A stretch of DNA of 64,000 nt from Aurantiochytrium sp. KH105 (GCA_003116975.1 BGKB01000092.1:186001-250000); one strand, 5' to 3'. Shown: positions 1-12,160, numbered from the stretch's first letter. Notes: generated by a model from the letters alone, not told the origin. Translations and numbers: made by a program.

Positions 1-950
1 ACGGTGAATAGCAGTGGCGAAAATGGAGGCTGCGGGGAACGAGGCAGAGGGGCGTGGGCGCACAGAGGAGGTATTCCGAGCTTGAGGACGGGGGAGGGCT
101 GTTCTGTGGAACCTTAGCTGTGGTATTGCAAGAGTGTCTGAGGGCGCTGCGCGATTAATTCTTGATTTTTCGTCAAGCCACTGACTGTGAGGGAATATTT
201 TGCTAGTGGCAGCGTGGTGGCGGTAACCTGCATGGCCCCCGAAAGTTTTCCGCTGTGTTGGGGAAATAAAATCTCAAACCAGCGCTGTTTGGCGCTGCTG
301 CGGACCGCAAGTCAACTTAACGGCATGTGCTTTGCGATTCGGCCCCGCTGCTCGAGCGCTCCAGCGCTCTGTTGAAGGCGGCCAAGCACCACAAAGCGCA
401 GCAAAGCGCTACTTTGCCCCTGCCGTCGGCCCCGCATCTATCGCTGCCGGCAGCGGAGCGCGCGATGCCCCTCTCCGCCCTACGCGCGTACGTTCGTTGG
501 CGCGGTGCGGGAGAGATAGACAGACAAACTAAACAAGCAGACCAACTGACGCGGGGGGGGGGGTGGTGGTAGTCAGAGAGTAAGGCAAACAGCGAGGGCG
601 GAAGGGAGAGAGAGAGGACTCGGTGGTCAGAAGCAAATGGACGACCAGAAGCGATTGCGACGCGCGTGTTCGTCTCCAGCCGTCTCGCTCCCTTTCCCTC
701 TCCCTGTCTCCCTCCGCGTCCGCACCGCAGTGGGGACGAAAGGGTTTTATACTGGGTCTTAGAGTCTTATGGCTAGCTATGGGAAACCCCTTTTTTTCTA
801 AAAATAAAATAAAATTGATGCCTGATTCGAGGGACGTTGAGACGGGGTGCGTTCTTCGTAGCTGGTACTTACGAGTCTTTTGCGGACTGCTTCGCGATGT
901 CGCGGCCGCGGGCAGTGCGAGGCAGGTTTCTGACTGGAGCTAAGCTGCAG

Positions 951-1290
951 GGTCATGCGATCGCCCCGGCAAGATGCCTTGCTGACTGTGCAGGTTCGAA
1001 TCATTGTGTTCGACGGCGGCGATGGCGGTTCGTTGGAGGAAAGCACGTAGGACTGTTGCTGTTTCATCAAATCATTTACGAGCGATTTCGGCGAGTAAGG
1101 CGCGTGTTTTTCTTGCATTGATTTGATCTCAAGTCATGCATTTGCCCTGACAAGATGTGTTGCTGTCTGTGGAATTTCGAGCCATTGTGTGCGTTTGCGA
1201 AGACGGCGGCTCGCGGACGGCGGGGGCTCTATCGTTCCAGGAACGCACGCAGAAGTATTGCTATAGAAGCATATTGAGCAGGAATGAAGG
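951..1290. repeat. Degenerate tandem duplication (~180 bp unit)
   Basis: The segments at about 951-1105 and 1132-1290 align imperfectly. Both contain a GTCATGC start, a GCAAGATG/ACAAGATG block followed by TTGCTG and CTGTG, then TTCGA and CATTGTGT. The copies have diverged clearly, so the duplication is old. No function is apparent. Confidence 0.45.
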
Positions 1291-1546
1291 TCTCTAAATA
1301 CGAACGCTTGGACAAACAAGGTGGTCTGTCTCTTGCTTTAAAATTTTAAAAACTAAAAAAGAAATTAAGTGTAAGTGAAATCTCATTAGGATGGAAGCTC
1401 CACCCGATTTAACTGCTCTTTTTGCTTATCAAACGACTAATGAGCACACATGTGGCTGCAGCCTAGTTCGAAAAAGAGAGCAGAGGCTGAATTATAGACG
1501 AGACATGAAGGACAGGAGAGACCAATAAATTGTCCAGGATACGAAA

Positions 1547-1568
1547 GCCTTTGCCATGGGGCAAAGGC
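1547..1568. other. Perfect 9-bp stem hairpin
   Basis: GCCTTTGCC (1547-1555) and GGCAAAGGC (1560-1568) are exact reverse complements around a 4-nt ATGG loop. A weak T-rich stretch follows. It sits in otherwise featureless DNA, so a role as an RNA hairpin or protein-binding palindrome is speculation. Confidence 0.4.
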
Positions 1569-4404
1569 GGTTTTCTCTTGTTAGGAACTCTACACACGAG
1601 CGACCTCGATAAGCCCAGCGATCAAGAAAGCTCGCAGCCTTGTTTAAAATTAAAAGTTACTCAAGAGAAGATTGAAAGCTATAAAAGAGAAGAGGAGAAG
1701 GAGGACGAACTATCCACGACCCGTCTTTCCAATGGCAATGTAAAGGTTACCTTCGCCAGAATCATCTATTGAAAGAGGAACAATCTTGCTGTAAAGTGGA
1801 ACATGGATCAGAAGCATACATATCATTAGGCTTTGAGCCGTTGCTATAGGCTCAGCGCGAGAACGCACGTCTCCGCATTCACTTTGCCTCGCTACAAAAC
1901 TAGCGGATGTCGTGACTTTACCCCCTATCAATTGTTTGAAGAGGCTTCTCGCAGCAGAGAGCGACCAGCAGCAAGGGGAGGCGAAATGGCGCTGCTGCAT
2001 CCCTTTTCCTCTGTTCTGCGCAGCGTCTGTGAAATGCCTTTCCTCTGCATGCCGTACCTCTGCAAGCCGTCTCATTCGGCGGCTTCGCACTGCGGACATG
2101 AGTATCTCCAACCTCCCACACTTCGTGTAGCTTTCTCTCGCAGAGAGCATGAAAGCTTCTAAAAAGAACAGCTTTCTCGCCACCTGCTCTCTACCCAGCA
2201 GACCCACAAATCCCATGCCCGCGCCCGTTCGACCTGCAGCTGCGAGGGCGAGCTCGGCCGATCTTTGAATGCGGCCCCCGCGTATGGGGCCTGATTTGGC
2301 GCGGCAGGCAGGAGGCAAACAAAGCGCTGGGCCAGCCACAGTCCTCTGTGGGGAAAAGAACTACAGGCCGGAGCTGCGGACGCCGACCGCACTGGTTGCG
2401 GCGCCCTTCAGTGGCCCGGCGGACTGCGTGTTTTCTGCGGGCACTCAGCGGTTTCTCGCGCGGCGCAGGAGGGCGGCAGCGTTTCACCGGGGCGAGGCAG
2501 AATCAAAGGCCCACAGACCGCGCCGAGCGGGCTTCGCGCGGAATGCACCTCTGAAGCGGCGCCAGACGTGCGGCGCACTCTGCGGCTGCGGGCGGCGTCA
2601 TCTGCGGCTGCGGGCGCCGAAGGGCGCGGCGCGAGTCTCGCGCGGGGGGCAGGCGCGGCGTCGAGGTCGAGTCCCCGCGCGCTCCTGGCGAAGGCGCGGC
2701 CGCGTGAACGAACGAAGGGCATGAAGAAAGAACGCAGCACGAGCGCGACCACGAAAGGCGAGGCCAGGCGAGCGAGGAGAGCGCAGAACCGAGACCAGAG
2801 GCCGCCACGGCCGCCGGCGAGACGCCGCGCGCCGCGGCGACGCGCGAGAACGCGCGCGCGACGCGGCGCCAGGGCAGGGGGATCAGATTGGTGGATGAAT
2901 CAGTTTTGGGGGGGGAAGGATCGAAAGCGAGCGCCCTCCGCCGCAGTCTTGGTGCAGATGGATGCAAAAAGCTTTGCCCTCCCGTCGCGCAGGGAAGAGC
3001 CCCGCCCCGGTTGACCCCTTTGAGCCCGGCCTCCCAGGCGCGAGCGCCGCGCGGGCAGCGCCCGCACGGCGTGGCACCTGATGCGCGCATGATGCGGCGG
3101 CGGCTCCTGATGCGCGCGGCGATGATCGCACGCGGGTGGATGATTGACTTTGCGCGGGGAGTCGTCCATCGATCGATTGCCCGCGGCAGCCGCGCCCCAC
3201 GCCGCCGCCATGCGCGCCGCCGACGCGCCGCGCTCGCGCGCGCGCGGGGACATGGCACGTGAGCATGGCACGCGGCATGGCATGCGCCCGAAGCGCGCGC
3301 GCCATGGCGCCGCATGCATGCCATCCATGATCATCATCTCGCGCGCGCTCGCATGGGCGCCGCCATGCACGAAGATGCGCCGCGATGCCGCCTCGCCTCG
3401 CCGCGACGCCCGGGGGACACTGCGCGCGGCCAGAAAAAGCCCGGGCGCGCGCGCTCGGCGCGGCGTTCGGTGCGCCGGCCCCGGGCGCGCCGCAGCAGGG
3501 CAGGGCTTGTCAAAAGACTGACCTAGGAGCTGAAGGTGCAAGAATCGCGAAGCAGCGTGGGTTGGAAATCGCAGAAAGTCGCAGAAAGGGTCGCGCCGCG
3601 CACCATGGTTTCGTCGTTTCGGCATGTGTTGTGTGGGGAACATGAGGGAGAATGACGTCACGCTTTGTGAGGGTTGCAGACGAAGCGTAGGTGGAGTTGT
3701 GGTGCGTATTGGCCACAATTAGCCTGTCAGTACTGCTGTTCATGGGCAGTACAAGTCGTCCGTATTGCGATAGCGCGTTCTTTTTTTCAAATTTTTGGGG
3801 AGTGGAAATCATCTTCACTCTGTTCCACCATATCATGCATGGACTGTACATGCAGAAGCGAGACAATGCAAAGAAGGGTCAACAGAGTCGATGAACAAAG
3901 GGAGCTGATGTGCTTCGTGCTCCGAGGGCTCACTGCGAGGATATCATTTTTGTTTCGCAAACATTTGCAAAAACGATTGTAAATGACGCGGAGTACTTGC
4001 GGACAGTTCTGGTTCTGCCTGCGTCGGTCTGCAACTTGTTGTCGAGTCCCGACTGCTTGGCTTTTGTGGTGACCAGGTCGAAGACCTAGTCCATCTTTAT
4101 TAGATGCGTGTGGTACTATGCTAGGACTATTCTTGGCGCGGACTATCGTCGCTTCCAACATCTGTCTGTCCAGCGAATACCTCCGTCGTGGACCAGGATC
4201 TCAATGCATACTTTGGCGGTAATTCTGCGCGGAGCCGATCGCTCACGTCCAAGCTAACTTGGTTGACGTACTTACGCATCAATGCTCTAACAGTAAAGTA
4301 GCTTCCCTCCCGGCACTAGAAAACGGAGGCTACCCACTCCATCTTGTGGTCAAACAAGAGAAGTTGGAGGTCTGCCTTTATTTTGGTTCGCTAAATTGTA
4401 GTTG

Positions 4405-4925
4405 ACACCGAGCTTTTGGAGACTTTCCTGTGCATCAAGCCCACGTCAGGTACATGCCATTGCCATGAAAGGATTTGATCGATGTGTGCGAGTTGGAAAT
4501 CTGGCTGCCCTACGATGCAGTTATCTCGCAACCTTGTTCTGGGTTCGAGTGCTTCGGGTGATTTGGGTCTGCTGGCGGACGAGCCCGCGTGTGCGTGCTT
4601 CGTGCAGCTTAGACTATGATTCATGTTGTGAGTAGCATGGTAAAAGGAAATGCGCGGGCTCGTGTTAAAGTGGTATTTTAGGTCATGGTTAATGCGCTGG
4701 GCCTTCGTCAAGGCGGCATTACTCACTGCTGAAATGGTACGCTGGTATTGACGCAAAGTCTGATTGAAAGAAAGAATAACGAGGATGATTCGTGTGGACG
4801 TAAAAGAAGTCTCCCCTCCGCGCGTAGCGCGATGGGGAGGAAGAGGTTGGAGTCTTTCGCTGCTGCTCGAAGACTGTAGTTGTTGGCCTAGGTTGCAAAG
4901 GAGTCGAGCGGTTTGGAAGAGCAAA
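4405..4925. repeat. Retroelement-associated repeat, copy 1
   Basis: This segment shares two blocks with 5955-6440. Block B (about 4501-4745) includes the motif CCTACGATGCAGTTATCTCG and a GCCTTCGTCAAGGC hairpin. Block A (about 4748-4925) begins ATTGACGCAAAGTCTGATTGA. Here the order is B then A; in the other copy it is A then B. Both regions also carry TTGACACCGAGC at an outer boundary (about 4403 and 6650). The arrangement looks like a rearranged long terminal repeat or untranslated leader of the gag-bearing element between the two copies. Confidence 0.55.
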
Positions 4926-5358
4926 TTGTCGGATGATTTGATCGAATTTGTTGATCTGCTGGAGGGTCGCAGGCCCACTACCCAAGGATGTGTCGACACA
5001 TAAACGGTCGAGTCACACACCTTAGCGGATGTGTGCGTGCGCATGTGCGCGCAGGCTCGTCTACCCGCTGAGGTGTAGACGTCGAAGTAGACAATATTCT
5101 AAAAGCAAGCCGCACCACGAGTTTGAGCTAGGCGTAGGGTTTCGTCAATCAAATACATGGCCCAGCCGTACGTGCGGCAATTCCAAAACTAACTGTAAGT
5201 CATCTTCACATGTTCCAATAGATTAAAGAGTCATCGCCCTGCCCGACGCCGGGCCCGTGCGCGTAGCGCCACAGTAGCTTAGAGCACCGTCGCTTTCCAG
5301 CTGCTCCCGTGGAGCCACGGCCACTGTTCCGCCATAGTTCGCTGCGCTGCCGTCATCT

Positions 5359-5952
5359 TCACATGTTCCAGTAGGATGCTCGTAAGTTGTCGGAGCGTAA
5401 GAGCTCCATGAGACTGTGCATCAGTTCTGTGAGGAACCTGAGATTTTGGCGAGTCTGGTATCCTCGAAGGGTTTCCCAGGCTTTGAGGCCAGAGCGTTTG
5501 AAATCGTTTCCGCTTACCAGATGTGAGAAGCTGCCGAGGGAGGATTGCATGCACATGAAGAGGTGTTTGTCGAGTCTGCCGCGTTCTCTGCCTGTGGCTT
5601 GGCAGATATCTTCTTCGGTAAGACCTTGAACGATGCAGAAGTAATCCATGTTATCGCAGTAGTCATGCCATTCTGCGTTAAGGTTTGCCCCGATCTTGGG
5701 AAGGGCTGCACGATATGGCTGATAACCATATGGTGGTGCCCGGGGTTGCGACCACTGAGATTGACTTTGTTGGGAAGTGGAGGCAGACGTGGGACGGCCT
5801 TCTTGTCCAAGTTCTGAGTCACTCTTGGAATCATCAGATTCGGAACTAGAATCTTCGAAACTGGAGTCGACAGTCTTTTGAGAATTCTCAGCAACGTCGG
5901 GGTTACGTTGAGCCTTCTCGGCGTCTTTGCTGAGGTTCTTTCCGCGGCCCAT
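5359..5952 (-). mobile_element. Copia-like retrotransposon gag fragment
   Basis: A minus-strand frame of about 197 codons from the ATG at 5952 (MGRGKN) encodes a Ser/Asp/Gln-rich N-terminus followed by a helical region with aromatic and Leu spacing (around AEWHDYCDNMDYF, then AWETLRGYQTRQN). This resembles the gag polyprotein of Ty1/copia-type LTR elements. Nothing after it resembles the nucleocapsid zinc knuckle, protease, integrase or reverse transcriptase, and the downstream DNA runs straight into repeat sequence, so the element is truncated and presumably dead. The upstream leader on this strand is the repeat block at 5955-6440. The gag call rests on general pattern, not an alignment; an unrelated low-complexity protein is the alternative. 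Confidence 0.45.
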
Positions 5953-5954
5953 GA

Positions 5955-6440
5955 TCTTATTGACGCAAAGTCTGATTGATAGAAAGAACAACAAAGATGA
6001 TTCGTGTAAACGAGAAAGAAATCTCCTCTCCGCGCGAAGCGCGATGGGGACGAAGAAGTTGGAGTCTCTCGTTGCTGCTCGGAGTTTGTAGTTGTTTGCC
6101 TAGGTTACAAGGGAGTCGAACGGTTAGGAGCCGCTTGCAAATGGCTACCCTACGATGCAGTTATCTCGGAACCTTGTTCTGGGTTCGAGTGCCTCGAGTG
6201 ATTTGGGTCTACTGGCGGATGAATCCGCGTGTGCGTGGCTTCGTGCAGCTTAGACTAGTGTTCATGCTGTGAATAGCATGGTGAAAGGAAATGCGCGGGC
6301 TCGTATTAAAGCGGCATTGAAGGTGATGGAATAATATGCTGGGCCTTCGTCAAGGCGACATTATTCAGTAATGCGCTGGGCCTTCGTCAAGGCGGCATGA
6401 CTCATTGACGGAATGATACGCTGGGCCTCGTTAGGGCGGC
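5955..6440. repeat. Retroelement-associated repeat, copy 2
   Basis: This contains block A (about 5955-6130) then block B (about 6143-6440), both matching 4405-4925 with scattered substitutions. Block B ends in three successive copies of a short hairpin unit (about 6332, 6367 and 6414) built on GCTGGGCCTTCGTCAAGGCGGC, where GCCTT pairs with AAGGC. The block adjoins the start of the gag-like frame, consistent with an LTR/leader region read on the minus strand. Confidence 0.55.
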
Positions 6441-6716
6441 ATCATTGCAGTGGGTGCGACTTGTGTCACACGCGTTGAATGTGTTGCGATGCGCATTGCG
6501 GTTCGCACGATGGCTAGGTAGGTGCCTTGGTCCTACACTGCGTGTTGCCTTGGTCCTAGAGCAGCAGTTTACCACCTGGTGTTAAGGTGATGGGTAGCCT
6601 ATCATGCCGGGCATCCTCGAGAAGATTCACAAATTATAGTGTCAAGATTTGACACCGAGCTCTTTGTAATTTTCTTTCTTATCAAGCTAGCCTCGCAACT
6701 ATTTCCTCGCTTTATG

Positions 6717-6802
6717 CACTTGTTCAATGTCAGACTACAAAAGGCGTCTCAAATCAAGTTGCCAATCTCTGTCTAGTCTGTGGCCCATATTTCCTGACAT
6801 AC
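6717..6802. repeat. Dispersed repeat, copy 1
   Basis: This matches 7540-7616 with substitutions. Shared blocks include ATGTCAGAC, AAAAGGCG, TCTGTGGCCC and a TTCCT/TGACA end. The two copies lie about 820 bp apart in the same orientation. They may be remnants of a short non-coding element. Confidence 0.45.
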
Positions 6803-7539
6803 AACTGAAGACAGACCAACACAATGCCAGTTCGCATCGTTCACGTCGCCTTTTGGTTTGTGCGTGAATAGAGTGCTCCAGGTCGAGCTGCTGTCACGCT
6901 TGTCTCGCGTACTCGCGCGTTCTGTAGCTGCTCGAGGCACTCCACCTCAAAGTCTTAGAGTAGCTCTCGTTGCGTGCACAACACATAACTGGCCAAGGTG
7001 AATTATTGACCGTCATTGAAAGACCAAACTGCTCAAGCAGCCAGTGTAGCAGATGCAAGCAAGCTTTAGGTATGCATGTGCAGATAGTGTAAATCGTGAC
7101 TGAGAGGCTGCTCGCGCTCGGTAAGTCAGATGTTTAAGCAAAAAGTGGCTCTGCGAGCATGCGAAAGTTTTGCCGCATGTGCTCAAACCACTTTGCGCAC
7201 CAATCTGTCTGCATACCTCTTTGCGTCAACAATTTGGATGCAAGTTTTCGTCTTTTATTTGCGCAGCACATACACTTCAATCGAATGTGCAAGCAAAAGC
7301 GCTTGTTGCGCTCGTGTTTTCTCAGTTTCAATCACCATCTTGCAGGCCTCATTTCAACAAGTGCTTGAACCCAAGTATTCGCGTCAACTTTTGCACTTCA
7401 TGCAGCAAGCTCATCTGCACTCCATCTCGAACCATCGCGCGCCAGCATGCAAGTCTCATACCAGGCAATTCCCTCCTTGGTTTCTCGCTCTGCAAGCTGC
7501 ACGATCGACACGATGTTGCACGTCAATCACGCAAGGCTG

Positions 7540-7616
7540 CATGTCAGACAACAAAAAGGCGACTCATATCAACTTGTCAACCTCTGTCAAGTCTGTGGCC
7601 CTTATATTCCTTGACA
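7540..7616. repeat. Dispersed repeat, copy 2
   Basis: Second copy of the repeat at 6717-6802, same orientation, imperfect. Confidence 0.45.
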
Positions 7617-9025
7617 CTGCACGGGGCACGGCGTTCTGGCTCTGCGTGCCCTCAAAGTTCTTCCGAGAGTGGTCGGTCTCCCGAGCCATTTGCGGTGCTG
7701 GTGCTGGTGGATATGATCGAGATCAAGTTTCCATCTCGGTGAAGATCAGTCTTGCAAGACTGCGGCGCTGGGTGCCACGGCCAAACAAAGTCCGTGGTTC
7801 CGTGCGAAACTTGTCTACGATGAGCGACTGACCTCGTGAATCTGCGATGCTTGAGTGGTTTCACGACACCGCTCGTTCACCTTGAAATCACCTTGAACTC
7901 GACGCGCCAGTCTCGCGACATTGATTTAAAGGAACGTATCGGAGGCATCGCGAGCCTCTGATCCGTACTTTCAAAAAGTTGCCCAAGTTGCATCTGAGCG
8001 ATTGTAGGCCTAATTTCTGCGAGTCTTTTGGCCAAGCGCGTGATCGGTCTCGTTTTGGACGACGAGGATGCAGACAGCAGCCTGCGGCTCTTTCCCTCTC
8101 TCTGTCTCTCCAGGCTGCGCTAACGATGCATTTGGGGCGACCAAATTGCTCTTGCAACACAAAGGATAGAGCACTGTCTGGTTGCACCTGGCTGACCGAG
8201 TCAAATCTGATTCGAGATGATTACCAAAAAATGACTGGTCTTGGGCGCTCAGTCTTGGTTCCGTGGTAGACGGAAGCGCACGATCAGGATTCGCAGTCGG
8301 CTGTGGCCAGTGCAGCGTTAGCTGCAACTCGTGGCGCTTCGTGCATCAGCGTATAAGAAAATGACAGTATACCGGCTTTTTCTTGGCGAGTCGACACGCC
8401 GAGAAAGTTGAGGTTTGGTACGCTGTGACGTCCAATCATTGCGCATGTATGTTGGTTCGCGTGAATGACGCTGGGCTCGATACTCGTAATGGAATAGAAT
8501 GGCCAGGTCTGTCGGTCGCTCGTTGTGCAAGCATGGTTGACGAGCAAATTGTGCTGGAGTCGGGCTGATGTTGAATCGAACCCATGGGGTGAAGAAGATC
8601 TTAAGTGCGATGTACTTGACGCATCCTCCAAAGAGCGGAGTTGACCGGGGCCGATTAAATTGGGTTCCACGACGCAGCACACTTCATCCCGGATCTGAAT
8701 ATACGAGCACGCGCGACCAGACTTCATGGGCGCTTCGTATCCCCCCGCTGGGCTCGCGAAGTGGCTGTATACATCATCATACCTGACGCCGCCGCGGCGT
8801 GCTGGCCGCGGCGTGCCTGTTCCGGCCTCATTAAAGATTTCCTGTTTCTCTGTCAAGCTCGCGTCCCTTCCGTCAAGTGCCGCGCTGGTCACAGCTGACC
8901 AACCCTGCTTCCTGTCTGCCAGCGCGCCAGCCAGCCACCATGGCCAGCCGCCATGGATATACCTCCTGCCGCCCGCTGCCGCTGCCGCCGCCGCCGCATG
9001 TCTATCGAGCGAGCCGGCGGCGATG

Positions 9026-9903
9026 TGGCTGGCGTGTCTTCGGTCGGTCGGATTCGAAGACGGCTGCGCTGAGGCATTTGCGCAGAGCAAAGAAGGTCTG
9101 CGACGAGGCGAGGCTGGCGTCCATCCACCAGCCATGCCGGCGCGCAAGAGGGCAAGAAAAGAGCAAGCGAGAGAGAAACTTTGGTTCGAGTCGCCATCTC
9201 CGATGCGGCCAATCATCGAGCTGCTGCTAGCTGTGGCCGATCGATGAGCGGCAAATGGTCGGCGTCGGCTTGTTTTCGTTGAGGCCGACTTTATTTGGAC
9301 CCTCGTCCACCAGCGAGGGCTTTGGCTCTGATCAACTCAACTCAACTCGACTCGACTCAACTCAACTCGATTCGATTCAACTCACAATCATCTCGAATCG
9401 GTCGGGCGCGACGCGCCATGGGCAGAAAACTCGGAAAAGGAAGGCGTTGCAAGGAAGCGCGATTTGGCTGGCGTGTCTTCGGTCGGTCGGACTCGGAGAT
9501 GGCTGCGCTGAAGCATTTTCGCAGAGCAACGAAGGTCTGCGACGAGGCGAGGCTGGCGTCCATCCACCAGCCATGCCGGCGCGCAAGAGGGCAAGAAAAG
9601 AGCAAGCGAGAGAGAAACTTTGGTTCGAGTCGCCATCTCCGATGCGGCCAATCATCGAGCTGCTGCTAGCTGTGGCCGATCGATGAGCGGCAAATGGTCG
9701 GCGTCGGCTTGTTTTCGTTGAGGCCGACTTCATTTGGATCCTCGTCCACCAGCGAGGGCTTTGGCTCTGATCAACTCAACTCAACTCGACTCAACTCGAT
9801 TCGATTCGATTCGATTCAACTCACAATCATCTCGAATCGGTCGGGCGCGACGCGCCATGGGCAGAAAAACTCGGAAAAAGGAAGTATTTGCAAGGAAGCG
9901 CTC
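9026..9903. repeat. 439-bp tandem duplication with (CAACT)n tract
   Basis: The segment from 9026 (TGGCTGGCGTGTCTTCGGTC) is repeated almost exactly from 9465, a period of 439 bp. Each unit carries a CTCAACTCAACTCGA-type pentanucleotide microsatellite (about 9336-9384 and 9770-9822) that differs in repeat number and variant pattern between copies. A third start (GGGCAGAAAAACTCGG at about 9858) is cut short by unrelated sequence. The high identity points to a recent duplication. Parallel frames in the two units are duplicates of each other and do not by themselves indicate a gene. Confidence 0.85.
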
Positions 9904-12160
9904 TCCCTCGCTCAAGAACGAACGACTCGCGGGGAGAACGATTCGTTTACAGCGTCTCTCTCTCTCCCCCAAGCAACTGCGCTCCGCCATCTTGGCGTGT
10001 CTTTCTTCTCTCTTTCTTCGCCTTCGACCTCGCCGTCTCCCTCGCTTCTCCTCGCCACGCTCTCCCGCGGCCTCGAGCCTCGCTGCGCTGCGCTCGTCGC
10101 GGCGCGCGGCCCGCGAGCGGGGGCCGGCCAGGGGGCTCGCGGGCCAGGTGGGCGGGCGCGCACGCGCGGGGGCCGGCCGCGCGAGCCTGGACTGGGTCGA
10201 GGCGCCGATCGGTGGACGCCTCGCCGCGCGTGCAGGAATGGCCGGCCGGGCGCACGTGCCGCGCCAATCGATGGCCACGGCGCGGCGCGAGGCGAGGCGA
10301 GGCAGGCGAGGCGACGGCGCGGGAGGCTCGCGCGGGCGGGCGGAGTGGCGCGGCGAGGCGCGGAGGCACGCGCCGCCCGCGGGGAGGGAGCCGGGCCGGC
10401 GCGCGCCAGGCCGCGTCGGGTCGAGTGGTCGCGGGCTTACTCCTAGCGCTTTCTCTGTATCGTGGAGAAGAGCAGGAAGCGCGAACGATGCTGCCGTGCG
10501 TGCAGGGCGCGCGAGAGACCAAGCGCGAGCCCGTGCGCGCGGTGCGGAGGAAGATGTGCTTCCTCGAAACTGCTGCGTCGGCCTCGAGTGAACGGGGTGA
10601 GTGCGCGCGAGTGCGGCGCATGAGGTCCGAAGCTGCTGCTGCACTGCCGGCAACGCTGATGGCTCGAGGTGCGAGAGTGGGTAGCTTGTTGATGCTCACG
10701 ATGGCTACGCACAAGCTCTCTGTGGCGGTCAATCTGCCAGTCAACCGGCCACAACCCAGCCCTCCACCCAGCCCACGAGCGCTCTGCAGCTGCAACAAGC
10801 TTCATCGCCCCACCCGTTCGCCTGGAGAGAAAGCCCGTACGGGCCACTCGGTTAACCAGTCATCTCGCCCGCGCCGAGCACATACTACATACTCGAAGCG
10901 CTCGTGTCCGTGCTGGCCGTGATTCGAGCGTCAAGGGCCAAGTAAGCCTCGGTATTACAGCCACTGCCAGCCAGCCAGCCACGGTCACGTCTATACATCA
11001 AAATCTATGTAAAAAGCTGCGCTGTGCGACTTGACTTTCCTCGAGCCCCCTGTAGAGCGCCCGTGCCGAGGCCCGACTTTGTTCCCGCGCGACCGTCTCT
11101 ATCCCTCCAACCTTTGTCAGACTCGCTAGCGCTTGCAGCGCAGCGGCAGCTGCAGCTGCAGCTGCTGCAGTTGCTGCCTTTGCTCTCGTCTACTCGCTCG
11201 CCATCTCTTGCCGGCTCGCCGGTCTCGGTCGCGTTGTCGCCATGGTCGCTGCCTTGCGTTCGCCGCGAGACTGGCGGGAGAGCCGCTCTTCTTCCCGAAG
11301 CGTCAGGCCCCGGCGCGTGCAGCCGCGAGTGTGCAATGGAGTCTCCTTGCTTCTTTCTTTCCTTGCGCTGTCTGCGGGAAAGTGGTGTGGTGCCGCTCCC
11401 CGTCCAACAGCAATCAATGGCAACTCGAATGAATCGGCTCGTCGATCAGCCCAATCGGTCCATCGACAATGACCGAACGGCCTCGCCGGCCTCGGACTCG
11501 GACCAGCGCGCGCGCCCCGTTCTCCCGGCAGGTAGTCTGGGTGAGGAGGTGGACCTGGCCGAGCTAGCAGCAGCCACCAGGCAAACCTGGAACGCGGGGC
11601 CGGCTCGCGCGTGCTCGCTGCTTGCTTGCTTGCCTTGCCTGCCTGCCTGCCTGCTTGCTTGCTTGCTTGCTCAAGCGCTTGCTGGCTGGCGCGCGCGAGG
11701 AAGGAGAGGGAGAGAAAGGGGACGTCGCACCAGCTGTCAGGTAGGCCCTCCTCCTCTCCGCGAGCTGCCAGGCCCTCTCACGAGCTGTCCGCCCGTCCTC
11801 GCGCTGACGGGTCGGCACCCTGCCGCCCCGGCGCGAGGGAAGATCTCGCAGCGCGACGGATTAAGGCGTTGGTCGTTGCAGTGGGTTGGTTCATCATCGT
11901 TCGCTAGCTCGCGAGCGGGCCGAGGTGCAATCTCGCCTTTCCCATTCGTATCCACCCCTCCTCTCTCTTTGTTGTCTGTTGTCCGTTGTCTGTCTGTCCG
12001 CCGACGATCTTGAAGACAAGTTGGCCCTGATAGCGCCCCCATCCCGCAAAAGTGGTCCGGTGTTGCTCCAAATCCCGCAAAATCGACCCGACCTTGCTGA
12101 AAGTTTTTCAGGCGCAACGACGACAGACAAAACGTTGACGCCAAAACGGACAAAGACAGA
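9904..12160. other. GC-rich intergenic / upstream region
   Basis: This is very GC-rich, low-complexity DNA with Arg/Ala/Gly/Pro-rich frames open on both strands and no recognisable domain. It contains a (GCTT/GCCT)n tract at about 11621-11690 and GCTGCA-rich repeats near 11.15 kb. The last few hundred bases presumably contain the promoter and 5' leader of the secreted PAN-domain gene at 12161; no clear TATA box is seen. Confidence 0.45.
11621..11690. repeat. (GCTT/GCCT)n tetranucleotide tract
   Basis: A run of GCTT units grades into GCCT units and back to GCTT, followed by GCTG/GCTGGC. Simple repeat, no coding evidence. Confidence 0.8.

Larger units (their letters stand above)
1..5358. other. 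Gene-poor left flank
   Basis: No convincing protein-coding gene is visible. The stretch has moderate-GC DNA with a degenerate duplication near 1 kb, a short perfect hairpin at 1547-1568, a strongly GC- and CpG-rich block at about 2.2-3.5 kb, and rearranged retroelement-related repeats from about 4.4 kb. Reading frames in the GC-rich block are Arg/Ala/Pro-rich, open in several frames at once, and show no domain, so they look like composition artefacts. An unspliced or intron-containing gene cannot be excluded. Confidence 0.5.
6441..9025. other. Intergenic, no supported gene
   Basis: No coding region is supported. Frames of up to about 233 codons near 7.1-7.8 kb overlap others in different phases and show no domain. 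The block contains a pair of dispersed repeats (6717-6802 and 7540-7616) and ends in low-complexity GCC/GCT-rich DNA around 8.96-9.0 kb. Confidence 0.45.

Noticed and set aside
993-1002. GGTTCGAATC, resembling a tRNA T-loop
   Set aside because: The flanks do not pair into a T stem and no acceptor or anticodon arm can be built around it.
2269-3718. Several 100-270 codon frames in the GC-rich block
   Set aside because: They are open on both strands in overlapping phases, extremely Arg/Ala/Pro-rich, and have no motif. Lack of stops is explained by base composition.
4391-5044. 217-codon minus-strand frame in the left retroelement-related repeat
   Set aside because: It coincides with non-coding repeat blocks that are not open in the matching copy at 5955-6440, and no domain is visible.
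7130-7831. 233-codon plus-strand frame
   Set aside because: Competing overlapping frames exist, composition is unlike the real genes here, no domain is seen, and it crosses a dispersed repeat.
9694-12013. Frames of 250-344 codons upstream of the first PAN gene
   Set aside because: These are GC-driven, low-complexity frames overlapping in several phases, with no recognisable domain or plausible start context.
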